Below, one piece after another: positions 37,901 to 49,800 of a stretch of 64,000 nucleotides of DNA. Both the position numbers and the translations under genes were made by a program. The stretch is from Hymenolepis diminuta (Eukaryota; Platyhelminthes; Cestoda; Cyclophyllidea; Hymenolepididae). Under the pieces are notes generated by a model. The model ran no database searches and was not told the DNA's origin. It saw only the letters and a list, made by a program, of their open reading frames with translations. The DNA is taken from the NCBI GenBank assembly GCA_900708905.1, contig CAADRB010000033.1, positions 1,171,179 through 1,235,178 of the forward strand, read 5' to 3'. The first letter of the stretch is position 1. The number at the start of each line of letters is the position of its first letter.

Positions 37901-39147
37901 TCGCCTGTCATGTATGCTTCCAGAGTATGTATTTTGGCTTTAAAACCTTCTAATAGTTAGCAAAACCTATTACTTAATTTTTAAGCTATTGATATGATCT
38001 TAAGTACAGTAAAAGGTTTCATCGAAAAATAGGGAGCGTATAAATATGAAGTCTTCCATTTCTTATTGAATCCGAACATCCCTTCTATTTTATTTACTCA
38101 GCCGCAAAAGCAATTAGTCATTCAATGGCGTTCGACTAATTCTTGAAATTGAAAGCAACTTAAATTGATTTGAAGACTGTGAAGCAGCAAACCAGGGTTT
38201 TCTGTGGTACCCTATTATACAGAGTACCACAGAGTTAGACCACAAGATCTCAAGTTAGCAAACAAAAGAAAATGGGCGGAGGCAAGTTCACATCATTTTG
38301 GGGTTTGAAAGCTCCCACGAGTATGTCTGGAAAGGGCCATTCAATATCAAGTAAAAAAGCACTAAATAATACAGTGATTTTACCTTGCCTTGTCTTCTAA
38401 CCGATTTGAACCGCTCGTATAAATAATAACTTCAGCTCAGTGAACTACCACTTCTATTGAATATAGTGAGTGGCTTTTGACAAAAATATCAGTCGCGATT
38501 TCATAAATAAGCTTTCTATAATAAATGTAATTTATGCTTTCTATCCGTAAGTATTAAAAAATTGTAATGATATGCGATTTTAACCGATAATTTATGACAT
38601 TGAGAAGTTTTTAGTGGACGAAATTTTACCTCTAGGGCAGACTGCGCATCTTCAATGGAGCCATCAAAAATACCCAAGCGCTGAAGTTTTAGACAACGGA
38701 GAGCATATGTCAATGCCTTTTGTTTTGGTGAGGCAGCATAGAAGACGGCCATTGTTAAGGTATACAGATCCATATCGGTATCATCAATTGCTTTCGCATA
38801 TGAATTGTAGGCTAGGTATTTCGCCGATATCTCATCTGATTTCCCATTTTTCTGAGTACATTCCTCTTTTGCTGCATCAAGACCCAGTACTTCAACTCCA
38901 TGCGCATCTTTTTTAAACGAAGTATCGTCTTTATTTAATCTGACAACTTACTTCCGTTAGAGGATTGAATAGCTTTGAGAAGGAAACAAACTCTTTGAAA
39001 ATCAGTTTCTGTCCTGCTAAACTCCTCCGCCCATTCTTCGTCCAATTCAGACGTCACTTTTTGAATAATGGAAAAGTATTTCCTCACTAAGGGTTGCTGG
39101 CTAGCCAATTCGTGGGAAGCCGTGAATGTTTCAATATCATCGATCAT
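34141..39147 (-). CDS. SMYD4-like SET and MYND domain protein
   Basis: Seven exons: 39147-38952, 38907-38630, 37415-37004, 36931-36813, 36741-36511, 36436-36257, 34905-34141. They total 2181 nt and 726 aa in consistent phase. An N-terminal TPR-like helical region (about 1-250) is followed by the S-sequence (GDFLIVEKPFAISL). The MYND finger has ligands C317, C320, C330, C333, C339, C343, H361 and C364. The SET core has NHSC at 549-552 and SYG with Y584. The post-SET cysteines are CKCDAC (608-613). A further CPDC...CPDC pair follows. This order matches SMYD4, a TPR-SET-MYND protein thought to methylate proteins and act with histone deacetylases. Compared with vertebrate SMYD4, the C-terminal helical region is short. 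The start is the first in-frame ATG after an acceptor, and an upstream exon remains possible. Confidence 0.9.
34906..36256 (-). other. SMYD4-like intron 6 (1.35 kb)
   Basis: Contains an open segment (about 36130-36200) with a GTACGA donor, but family alignment skips it. Otherwise empty. Confidence 0.65.
36257..36436 (-). CDS. SMYD4-like exon 6
   Basis: Sixty codons, GGSGHQAFVGSKR to AVFLTYCLH, phase 0 at both ends. It joins directly to LGGYPMMWFDE, which matches the family without the intervening candidate exon near 36130-36200. Confidence 0.82.
36511..36931 (-). CDS. SMYD4-like MYND exons
   Basis: Exons 36931-36813 and 36741-36511 split the MYND finger: CYFCFKRC and CDGCPH in the first, FCSIEC and HFFDC in the second. 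The 71-nt intron between them is in phase 0. The C-x2-C, C-x2-C, C-x3-C, H-x2-C ligand spacing is intact. Confidence 0.9.
37004..37415 (-). CDS. SMYD4-like exon 3: TPR end and S-sequence start
   Basis: Runs from LPCPEHIVGFVHLALAE through a charged Glu/Lys/Asp segment to LKLTQDVSPG. The donor CCTG|GTGGTT is non-optimal but is fixed by the phase of the next exon, which rebuilds SPGDFLIV. Confidence 0.85.
37416..38629 (-). other. SMYD4-like intron 2 (1.2 kb)
   Basis: AT-rich, with no exon or repeat recognised. Confidence 0.7.
38630..39147 (-). CDS. SMYD4-like exons 1 and 2 around a ~44-nt intron
   Basis: Exon 1 gives MIDDIETFTASHELASQQP and on to QSSNG. Exon 2 gives AHGVEVLG to DAQSALE, with TPR-like MAVFYAASPKQKALTYAL. 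The intron starts at a perfect GTAAGT and ends at either TTTAAAAAAG (44 nt, used here) or AAATAAAG (23 nt). Both stay in frame. Twelve bases before the ATG is a possible acceptor (ATGATAG). An open segment with a GTAAGC donor at 39310-39315 could be an extra 5' exon. Confidence 0.75.
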
Positions 39148-39159
39148 CTCATTCAAGAT

Positions 39160-42100
39160 CTATCATTAAATTTTTTTATTAGAACTCTAAGTCTTATAAT
39201 GAGATCTTAAAACTTTATTAACTTTGAATTCCGGAAAAAATAATGCATAAAATATTCCTTACCTTAGAAAACAGAGAGCGAAATATAAAAATGAGATACG
39301 GTTGAATTTGCTTACCTTATTATCAGTGGAATATAAAGCATTTTTACTGTCATCTGAAAGTAGCTTTTGCAATAGTCATTCGATATTCTCTAACTTCAAA
39401 TTTTGCACTTTAAATGTATAAGTTATATAAAGTGAGAGGCTTACTAAGTATTTCTTTTTCTAATCGTTTCTTATGTGATTAATGATTCCTTACATATGTT
39501 CATTTTATAATAAATCACATGCATACTATCTGTAGTAGATTCATTTATTGGATAGACGATAGTTAAACGGATTTTTACTGGCGGCAAATTTTAGCCATGC
39601 CCATTAACAGCTCTGCAAATCTAAAAATTGGTCCAATGGTCCAAATGGACCAATCTGGATCAGACAAATTTGAACTGATATAAGGAAATATATGACCGAT
39701 ATACATTTTTGTCCTCTTCTCCTATTTAGTGCAATTATTGTTTACTTTATTGAAATGTAAGCTCCAACCGAGTGTATCCGCAACAAACATCTTAAGCCAC
39801 AAAAGCACTTAAGGTGAAAAGGCTTAAATTGCAACTTGACCTACATAGGGATCCCATTTTCAAGACCGAAGTATTTGAGCTTCACCTTCCCTTTCCTCAG
39901 AAAATGTTTAACTGCGTATCCCCTATTTGGATCATATTGCTGTCATGACCTTTAGATCAGTTTTTATGGTTAATGCTGCAAGACCGCACGGGTAAATTAT
40001 TGGGCAATCCAAGGCTTACAAGGTCACCAGTTTATATTTAGCCCTTACATCGTTTATACAATTAGATTCACTCAGTGTATGATTCAATATTACTCATGAT
40101 ATTTACTTTCTTGCTAGAAATAATTATTATTCTTCCTCTCTCTCAATATTGCTTCCATAAATAAAAATAAAGTTCCCTTCCTATTTCTCCACTGATAAAA
40201 GACAGTTTGTAACTAGGCCTTTTTATTTAAGCCCATGCCGATTGAGTTCCACTTTTGTTTTGCAAGATTAATACTGAGACTTCTAGTTCACTACGTCATG
40301 ACGCCTTTCAAATATATTCCCAAAATACTGAGATTCACAATAGTCTTGGATTATTCTCCGTAGTATGTTTGGTAGTTATTTTCTTAGTGATTGGGAAATT
40401 TATAATTTAACTTCTTGCAAATTAATGTCAAAACTGAAGTTTCACGATTCTGAGTTCGGCTAGAACTTGGTGGAAAACATCACTTCTATATCACTGTATT
40501 AGTATAGAGAAAACTTGTTTCACCTCTACAATAGAAAAGAAGTGTGAATGAGCATATATTTATCGAGGAAGAATTGGAGGAGACATATGTAATACTGAAA
40601 GCTTAAATTGTGCATGAGAAGTAGGATGCGTTAAACTTTGAAGAGAAAAGTAAGAAATGCTAAATCAAAAATGAAAAATAGACAACTGGAACAAGTTGGT
40701 AGGCTGCTTTAAGGTACCGCAGATATTGAATTTGCCACAAATTCGCTATGGGTTTCCGACGGGTTTATCTACCTCTCTCTAACGTGATAAGCGATAACCG
40801 TATGTACGTCATTATTTATTATAAGCACATATCTCAAATTCTATAAACCTTCACAGATATTTTATAAAAGCAAAATTTATAGGCGTACATCTGGATGCTG
40901 GTACACTGATATTATACAATAACATCTAGAGATAGAGACAACGACGTACGTCCAGAGTTTGACGATCAGTGGCTACGACTTGCTTTTCATTTAAGAGGTA
41001 GTATTTCGTCGTCGGGATCACATATGGTTGGTAATCATTCCTGTCAACCTATATACAGAGTAATTGCAATACAATACTTTTCATTTAGGAAGATTGAAAG
41101 GTACATGCATTTTCATTTAGTGCAGAAAATGCATAATTCTTTCATGGCAAAGCACTACCCTATCGTTTTTAATCACTAAGAAATATTCAAAAACGGGGAA
41201 AGAGTAAAATAGTTCCATAGGAGATGAAAAGAGATAAGATCGGGTAGAAAATAAACAGGTTTCGATGTACGAATACTCTTGCGTTTGACAAAACCCGAAA
41301 AGAGAGGTAGAAGTCAAGTCAGTTAGGAACTCAACCAGTACCCATTATGACGTTCAGACAATTCGCGAAGAGGACAAATAATATAAATACTGGGTTCATA
41401 GTGAATATGGCAGATATAGATAATAAGTGTCATTTTCTGGAAGGAAAAGATTCTCCCAACTTAATATAATATTTCTTTTATGGCATCCCTAGTAAGTAGC
41501 ACCATCGGTTAGTTTGAAGTCCTCTGGCTAATTCAGTATTCTACCCTGACGACATTTTCCTTGTTCACGGGAGCAATTACATAGATGATTCAGCTTCAGT
41601 CTGCTTTCTCTCATTATTAATTGCAATGTAAACTTTCAACCAAGCATCAGATTTCTTGCTGCCCAGAATTTCAGGAGAACACATTTCCGCCGTCGCTCCC
41701 CTCCTCCTTCCGTAAGATTTTAACCTTTCATTTTCCTTTGTTAGACCCTTTTCCTTGGAACGTCATTTGCACTATACAACATTCACTTTGGTTTCGAAGA
41801 TCTCAATTCTCCATTTCATTCACTTCCTTTTTCCGGTTTCAAAATTAGTGCCTATAATAGTAACTATTTTAGAATGCTACTTTCTGCTCCTCCGTTCATT
41901 TTATTTTTAATGTCTTTCGTTGAGCAGTCTGTTTGATTTTAACAGTTAGTTTCAGTAGCTTTAATTCGTCCAACCAATCAATATTAACTAGATCTAATTC
42001 ACGATAGTTAGTCACAAAGCATTTGTTTCGAATTAGCTGACTGCCATAATGGGCATGGCATTCAGGTTCAACGTCTGGTTCCAAGATTCCACTGGGGGTA

Positions 42101-43739
42101 TCTCGTGCAAACACTTTAGGAGAAATCAATCTTGATCTGCCAGTCTCTCCGTGTTTTTTGTGAAATCCAAGTCTTAGGACAAAATAATATAATGCTACAT
42201 ATCACATATATATGTTACTCTATATAAGAAACCTACATTAAATATTTATATTACTAATGATATACATTTTCCAAAGCTATTCGTCATGATATTATATGAC
42301 GATTAGTACATAGCAGTAGTAATAATAACAATAATCAGCAAGAAATATCATTAAATCCGCGTACATTCTCCTCACAGGCTTCAATCAGTGACTAGTGAAT
42401 CCCAACATTTAATTAATCTTGTGATAAAACTCTATTGCTGAGGTATACAACTATATCTTGACGTGCCTTGGAGGAAACAGAATAAATACAGTTTTTGATG
42501 TTCATGTGACGCACATCTAGAATGGGAATCAATGATCAATAAATACCATAAGGTAAATATTGCAGTTAAAATAGAGTTATTAAATGTAATTACGACGAAA
42601 CTTTATCATACCACCTTGTCCTTAAGACTGACAAAAGAAAGAGTTGATTATGCAAATAAAAATTCGTGATAAAACCTGCCGTTAAATCATCAAAGGAAAG
42701 AAGGATCGTTGCAGGATAATACGCTTGCACAACATTAACAGGACAGAATAGTTTTGAAAATTACCCGTGACTTCACTAGATTGGTAAACACTTCTGGCTT
42801 TAAAATGGTAAATAGTTTGACACATTACAAAAATCCCAGTTCCGATTTTGAATACTTTTCGTTTTATAGAGTACTATAATATTCATATCTCTAATACGGA
42901 TAATTTCTCCCTTCACCTTTAATTATATTTTGATCCAGTTCTAAGATACGATCAACTCTAAAACTTCTACGAACCCAAACACAAATTCTCCACTCCCTGC
43001 ATATTATCTATTTAGATGACAGTGAAATTGCTCTTGACCATATCATATCGGAAGATATACATTAACAATACCGCTAAAGTTGCATTTCTCATAAATCTCC
43101 GTAATGTTTCAATATTTGAATTTAAACAGAAAAAGGGCATTCTGGTTACCTATAGCTGAATGTCGACGACCTTACGTCCGAGAGGGAGAGTGGAATAAGA
43201 CTTTTTTAGCATTTGATAGCAATATAATTAAAAATTTTTTAAAATTCCTTCTTCGATAAAAGTATCCGAGAATTGACTTAGTATCCTCGATCTGACAAAG
43301 GAGCAATCATCGTCAGCAAAATATAAATTATCTAATGCTAGGACCAGCACTACATCAACTAAGTAAACTTACCTCCAACATTAGTCCTCAAATGCCAGTT
43401 CAAATTAGATGAACCTACAGATGTAGTGCGAAAAGAAATTAAGAGTCACAGTCAAACTGTGACCTGTTAAATGGATGTAGGGATCAGACCTATATTTCAG
43501 ATAACCCTTTGCCCATAAAACCATCCTCGCATGCACCGTAGCATTTAAGTTCATCTCTTCAGTTTGAGAACTTTAGCTTTTAGATCGAATGAATGGAATG
43601 ACACTCAGTACCTAATAATTTTGGTTAAAAGAGGAATCATCAAAAAAAGAGTGTTACGATAAAGCGTTAATTAGTTTCAAAAATACACGCATAAAATATA
43701 TACATTTAAGCAGTTAAAAAGAATAAAATGATGTTACAT
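39160..43739. other. Intergenic region, SMYD4-like to ING-like
   Basis: AT-rich sequence. The only open stretch that looks non-random is the candidate exon near 41896-42162. No promoter, RNA gene or clear repeat was recognised. Confidence 0.55.
41896..42162 (-). CDS. Candidate 3' exon of an unidentified gene
   Basis: After an acceptor-like TTTTGTCCTAAG, the frame reads LGFHKKHGETGRSRLISPK and on to KTLKIK then a stop. The peptide is about 90 residues, charged and free of low complexity, with balanced amino-acid composition (KHGETGRSR, CHAHYGSQL, IDWLDELKLLKL). That is unlike the biased translations typical of this intergenic DNA. I do not recognise the family and found no partner exon. It may be a small conserved protein, perhaps mitochondrial or ribosomal, or chance. 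Confidence 0.35.
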   Translation of the reverse strand, partial: HKKHGETGRSRLISPKVFARDTPSGILEPDVEPECHAHYGSQLIRNKCFVTNYRELDLVNIDWLDELKLLKLTVKIKQTAQRKTLKIK

Positions 43740-44498
43740 TTATACATCGGGACGTTTTACTTTTGACGTTTCGCCTCTACATTTAGGACAATACCACTTG
43801 CCTTTGGGTTGAATTTTGACATCCACACAAGCGAAGTGAAACCACTCGATTTTACATCGACTGTTGTCACAAGCGATCATGTCACCATAGGAGTAACTTT
43901 TACAGAGACAGTAAATCCTTTCCCCAGTTCCATCGCTCCCATTGTCACGCTGTCTTCGGTTGCGAACAGGTGAAGAACCACTCCTTGAGGCTTGATGTTT
44001 TCTACTTTCATTTTCCGACTCATAATCGCTTGAAGAACGATCTGACGCCTCGGGAGAAGGAGGTGGTAATCGACTCTCAGAGGCTTGGTGCTGCTGACGC
44101 TGCTCTTGATTTCTACGATGGATTGCCTCCAGGCGTGAACGAGAGGAGGACGCCGTCATTACTCCACGACTTTTTATTGCTCGAAAAGAAGAAGCACGAG
44201 AGGAAAGAGCACCACGACGACCGGAGGTCAATTTAGATCCTCGAATGTTTATATTTGAGGCGGTCGAACGACGAGCTTGTTGAACAGATCTGCGAGCTGC
44301 TTTAAGATGATTTGATGTTGGTGATGAAAACGTCGAAGAAGAAGGGGGAGGAGTTGGAGGAATTCGGTTGTTTTCACTGCCGCCAGCTGGAAAAGTTAAA
44401 TCGTTAATAATGCCCTGCAATTTCCTCTTGTTATCCTTGTTCAATAAATGTTTGAGCTGCTGCAAAATTTGTAAGTTCTCTTCTAGGCTTTCTACCAG
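43740..44498 (-). CDS. ING-like exon 2: basic linker and PHD finger
   Basis: Holds the end of the N-terminal helix, a Pro/Ser stretch (IPPTPPPSSSTF), the basic Ser/Arg linker and the PHD finger (about residues 278-325). The tail KVKRPDV is short, with no clear polybasic phosphoinositide-binding region. Confidence 0.9.
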   Translation of the reverse strand: MVESLEENLQILQQLKHLLNKDNKRKLQGIINDLTFPAGGSENNRIPPTPPPSSSTFSSPTSNHLKAARRSVQQARRSTASNINIRGSKLTSGRRGALSSRASSFRAIKSRGVMTASSSRSRLEAIHRRNQEQRQQHQASESRLPPPSPEASDRSSSDYESENESRKHQASRSGSSPVRNRRQRDNGSDGTGERIYCLCKSYSYGDMIACDNSRCKIEWFHFACVDVKIQPKGKWYCPKCRGETSKVKRPDV

Positions 44499-44779
44499 CT
44501 AAATGGGCATAATTTAAAAATATTATATCATACATTATTCATCTCTGCAATTTTAGCATCATAAGATCCACTAAATTCATCAATCCTCGATAAAAAATCG
44601 GCGCTAAAAGCCTTTCCCTTATGTGAAAGGTCGATTAATCCCTGTTCAATAATATCAATATCTGGTTTCCCCACATCCACTTCTTGGATAAAAGTAATAA
44701 ATTTCTGTATAGCTTGGGGAAACTCTTGCTTTACAGAAATGAATTTTGCAAAATAAGAATCAGAAGCCTCAACAGCCAT
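43740..44779 (-). CDS. ING-family PHD-finger protein
   Basis: Two exons, 44779-44534 and 44498-43740, joined across a 35-nt intron in phase 0 (donor GTATGA, acceptor CATTTAG). The product is 334 aa. The C-terminus is a textbook PHD finger: YCLCKSYSYGDMIACD, CKIEWFHFACV, then GKWYCPKC, with the full C4HC3 ligand set. Known: ING proteins read H3K4me3 through this finger and recruit acetyltransferase or deacetylase complexes in the nucleus. The first 110 residues are helical (VESLEENLQILQQLKHLL), as in ING N-terminal dimerisation domains, but the usual LPxDL-type start is missing. The middle is Ser/Arg/Gln-rich, with RR repeats that look like nuclear localisation signals. The subfamily is uncertain. 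Confidence 0.9.
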
Positions 44780-46603
44780 TGTTATCCGAAGATGTGCGCG
44801 TGCGACAGCGTATACGAACGAATAACATTAATTATTTTTAATATTTATTAGGCTGGAATAATTTATATTAATAAAGAAATGAATATATCTATATAACGAA
44901 TTCCGTAATTAATAAATATCATTTAGATCTATTTATGCGATTTTTAAATAGCTGTTGCAGGATAGTATTATTAAATGCCATTTCTATTTGAATGCACACA
45001 AATTTTATTTTGATTCATTGTATAATTTAGTCGTTAAATGTTTTTAGACATCTAAAAAGTATGTGTTCAATAGCTTTTATTTCTTATTTGCCATCTTTTT
45101 GTAACTTATACATCGAGTCACCTCTGTTCTATTACAAGGTTATTCAATATTTAAAGTTTCGATATTTATCCCTTTTTCAACGACCCGCTCCACTTATTGA
45201 ATTTAGCTTTGTTACTGCATTTCTTAACAACCTTCCTACAATCCAATACATACAAAATCGATTCGATTTTTTAAATAGTCGTTCGCCATTTGTAGGAATC
45301 AGATTTTCATTTCTATGCTATAGCTTGAACCTGGATTTCGCGGCCATCACTTTAAGTCAAGCCGTCGTGTTGTATATGTGTTCTGTCTTAGGATTGAAAA
45401 TTTATTAACCATTTTTTCATTTTATAGATATGAAACACTGATTCATATTGAAGTTAGTCCGTACGCTTAAGATACATTCAAATGTATTCACCACTTTGAA
45501 CCTCCGTTATTCGCACACATTTTTTTCTCATCAAACTGAACGCCAAACTGTTATTCCTTCATTCTTTTTTAATTTTTGATTTTTTCATGATGGAAAGATT
45601 TACTACTGCGCCACACGCTAATTATCTATATTAGTCGTTTAATATGACGGTAGGGAACCCGAGACCATTTAGTTGTCCCAACACGCGCATTCATCCTCTT
45701 TCCTTTTAACTGAACCCCATCTAGTAGATTGGTATCTAGATTCTTTCATCCAAATAATCCATTTGTCATTATTACACGTCCTAATTTTTATAAAACTCGG
45801 TAGCATCGGAAGCGTGCTTTCTCCCACATCCGTTTTGTCCTGTTACATAACTACTCTCCATTTGTATTTCATGATTAACAAAGGACGCAAAACAGACAAC
45901 TTGATTTACCCAGATTCGGTATGCTTTTTGAAAAGTCCCATTTTCACTCACGCTACTCTGACGCTTGAGGTGGAACACTACACCTCTAGTCCCCACTCAG
46001 CCCTCGGTCTTTCAATTTTGGACAGACTCTTGGATCCCACTAATCTTGAAGAAAATCATTTGTTTTGTAACTTCTAACTTCTTCGAATTCCTAAGGTAGT
46101 TCAACTGCCAGTATTAAAGTGCTACCTAACTTGTTCATACAAATTGGAGTCCTGAGAGGTCCAACTCCATCAAAACTTTAACGAGAGCAGTAAGTACTCA
46201 TGCTATTCAAACAAGCAACAAAACAAAAGAGCGTTAAAGAATCATCATTCTGATGAAATCTCTCACGTATATGGAAGGTAAATTACAAGAGGGTTTGTTG
46301 GTTGGTTGGGTGAATAATGATCAAGGCGGGGTGGTTGGTAGTTACGTAAAGAAGGGAGTATATATCGCAAAATTAAGCACCAGCAGCACCAACAGTGGAA
46401 GGCGCAAATGCCAGATGTTCGTCTGTCTGAGATAAAAATAAGGCAGCTGAAATGGAGGTGGTGATCGAATGCAGGGAGTGGTTAGAGTGGAGCAGATTGT
46501 CATGCGAAAACAAGGGCAGGTAATACGGCTCTTCCACTCGTTCTCTGACTTCCTTTCTGGTTATGTACATGAGGGAGACAGCAGCAGCAATGGCAAGAAC
46601 CGC
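44780..46603. other. Intergenic region, ING-like promoter side to Vav-like 3' end
   Basis: Two plus-strand open frames (45061-45408 and 45673-46077) have no domain, splice context or coding-like composition. The second lacks an ATG start. The Vav-like 3' UTR should occupy the upper end. Confidence 0.55.
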
Positions 46604-46800
46604 TCAAGACAGCCGGGTAACGAAAGTGAGAGGGAAGAATCCAATTCGTCCATTCAGCCATCCTTTCCACCAACCCTGTTCCTTTGCGCGAGTGCTGATA
46701 ACGTGGACGATGTCACCGCAGCTCAATGGCAACATATGTGGATTGGAATCGCCCTCAAAATCGTATTGAGCTCGTGCGTAGAAGAGCACACTGTCTTCTG
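46604..46800 (-). CDS. Vav-like last exon: C-terminal SH3
   Basis: A T-run acceptor (TTTTAAG) opens EDSVLFYARAQYDFEG. It has the ALYDY-like RAQYDFEG, LPLSCGDIV, the WWKGW ligand-binding tryptophans and GRIGFFPLTFV. The stop follows seven residues after the FP motif, so the protein ends with the SH3. Confidence 0.9.
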
Positions 46801-49800
46801 CTTAAAAAAAAATCCGGTTGCATACTCCGTAAGCCACAAATATATTGGAACTAAAAGTAGGCTAGGCTAGCAACCTCGTAAGTCAGCACACAGAAGAACA
46901 TCAGCGTACAGTGGACCGATCGGAAGCTAGGAGCTGAAATATGCTCAACCACAATCTGGAGACGGATGTAGAGATTGTGATGATATGGTTACTTCCTCTC
47001 ACTCGTGTTCCCCCTAATGTTTCTTGATATACCTTCATATCTTATTACTCTTATAGACCTTTAAACCATATCGTTCTATCTGGTATCGCGTGAATATATT
47101 GTTATTAAGATTACGCTTCCTACAACACACTTAAATATCTTAATGACAATAAGCTTTCTTTCAATCTTCATCTCTTCTCATTGCACCTGTAAGATAAAAA
47201 ATTCTACTTTACTCTCAGTCTTTTTATAAACCTTATGTTGATAGAAGTTGACTGAAGACAAAGAGTTAGTGTTGTAATGAAATAGTAGTTTCACCCACAA
47301 CTTCCCAACGGCTGACGATCTCGGACTTCGAGAATTTTCAAGATATTACTAGTTTTCAAAAAGAAATGAATTGTCACCTTCCTTTCTAGCAAATTGAAGC
47401 AAAACTTGACACTTGTCAAGTGGATTACCTGTATGACCTTTCTGTCATGGCATTCATAATAACAATTCGACACCTCAACCTACCAGGACAGCGTTGGTAG
47501 GGGAATCGAAGGCGAGTTTGGACCTCATCGAAACATTCATTCAGAGAATGACAACAGTAGAAATCCACCAGAGCCTGAAAAGATGTGCAAAGATAAGACA
47601 AATTAAAAATTGCTTAATTGACTTACCGATAAATCACAGAAGGTTAAAGGTATTTAAAAAATAAGAAACAAAAAATCGGAAGATAATTTTAACAGAAAAT
47701 CACTACAAATAGCTCTTAGTTAGGAATTTGCTCTTCTAATATAATTGGCTTCAATATGCATCGAAAGTGTGCAAAGTGCGGAATTAATGGTGAATATAAT
47801 CCCTTGTCTCCGAAATCGCACATTCACTACAGTACCTTAAGACTCTCTATTAATAACGAAGACAAACGGTATTAAGAGAATACGAAGCTTCTCAGAAACG
47901 AGAATTAACCTTTCCAATGGAAGCACTTTTTCAAATCGGACTACACGTTATTGTCTTATTCAAATAAATAGGTTCCTATATCTATAGAATGACATCAATA
48001 ATAGCAAATTAGGACATGTTATTCAGGGTTTTTAGCTTTCATATTTGCGACCGCAGCAAATAGATCGACTATCTGTTCCTGGTCCAAGTTACCAACTTTT
48101 AACCTGACAGTTTTGGTTAAGAAGTTTGGCACACCACTAACGCTGTGTCAAGCCGAAAATTAACCCTGTCCTTTGACTATGCAATGTAGTGCATGAGTGC
48201 ATGAGGTCGAACGAATTTGTCGCCCTAGTAACTTGGGTTTTAAATCTGAGGTCAAAGGCGAAGGAAAGAAGCGGTAACATATAACGACGAACTTCGTACA
48301 GGTTTATGTATTTTGTAGAAAACTTGTACTTTACGAGTATGCACCCACTGAGATTCGTCTCAAATCGCTATTCTTGTGGAAACAAAGAACGTATTAGTAA
48401 TTCTCTTATTAAGAGGCAGTCCTCGTTTCATTATACAGACGAATATCGCTATAACTTAGATGCATAACCAACAACCTTTAATAAAACTTTACAGAATCGA
48501 TTACACAATATGTGATTTTAGACTTATCATTAAGGTCACAATGAATATCAGTTCAAGTGTCGCTTATAGCCTAAAGACAACTCTACTTACTAACTACAAA
48601 TCGGGTGTATCATACTACAACGGTTATACAAAGTAAAAAAACAGTATGAAGCGGTTCGAGTGCAAATCAAAATGTGACTGTCAAAGAATGATCTCTTTTG
48701 GTACCAACCCATACTATTTCTCAAGATATCGCACAAAAAAATATCTACCTCCATTAATCATCTTTTATTTTTCCAAAAGAAACGAGTCGAAAATAGTACT
48801 TTTTCTCGATAAAGACCTTAACAGAGTAGAATCCGAACTGCAAACCCGAAGAATATTTAAGGCATGATATGCGCATCAGGGAAGTTGAGACTGAGTCACA
48901 AAACAGATGATATGCAAACACACATGTATTCACAGATGCGGGATGCAATGGTAGCAAACTGAGAGGTGGGGAGAGATAAGACAAATATGCCGCAAACGTT
49001 GGCATAGAAATGAGATAAATATCGGGCTAACCAACTAGGAATTGGAGGTTGAGAAAAAAAATCGACAAAAAATGTCACATAACTGAATGCTAAATCGTAA
49101 ATACGTTACCAAATAAGACTGATTTACTAAAAGAAACATGAAAATTTGGCATTCGCCGCCCCTTGAAACGGTAATAACAACAGTCAGCAAATGATAACCA
49201 GTGACCCTTCAAAGTCAGAGGTCACGAGACAAATGTTCATCGGCTGAGTCCAGTGATGGGAATGACCAATCACACTGGTTCATTCTAATTAACAGGGAAG
49301 ATGATGGAGAATTTATAGCAGTCTAGCGAATGCAAATAATGGCTCATACATCCTAGGTGTCAGATAGTGATATTTGCTCATGGTTGTTCATCGACAAACA
49401 AAGGACACAAAGCCAGCCAACCCCTCACAGCCTTAATTCGACCTGTTTATCACAACTCGGATTCCATTCACTTAGCGCTGACAACTATTCTAATTCCCAG
49501 ATCCTCTCCCTATCTCATTTCTCTTCATTTGCTCAATAAATCCATGGTCCAACTCAACTATTGATCTTCTAACTTAGGGAAAGGCTGGCGTTCTCTGATA
49601 GGTTTCAAGGTCATTCGTTTTTTTATGGGCATAATTAAGTCAGACTGTTAGAATAGCCTAACTGGCGGGATAAGTGCTAAATTAAGAACGGCTTTAAAAT
49701 ACCTACCCATGATAGAGTGTCGGTAACACTTACGTTAATAAACTTTGAATATTGTTGTTGATTACTTAATACATAGTGCCGAATCAGTGTGACCACACAA

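Noticed and set aside
38929..38951. 23-nt intron in the SMYD4-like gene
   Set aside because: In frame, but the 44-nt alternative with the same donor fits the other miniature introns better, so the longer one was used.
45061..46077. Two plus-strand open frames of 115 and 134 codons
   Set aside because: Hydrophobic, AT-driven composition, no domain, no splice or promoter context. The second has no ATG start.
48640..48680. B-box match GGTTCGAGTGC
   Set aside because: No A box at tRNA spacing and no cloverleaf fold.
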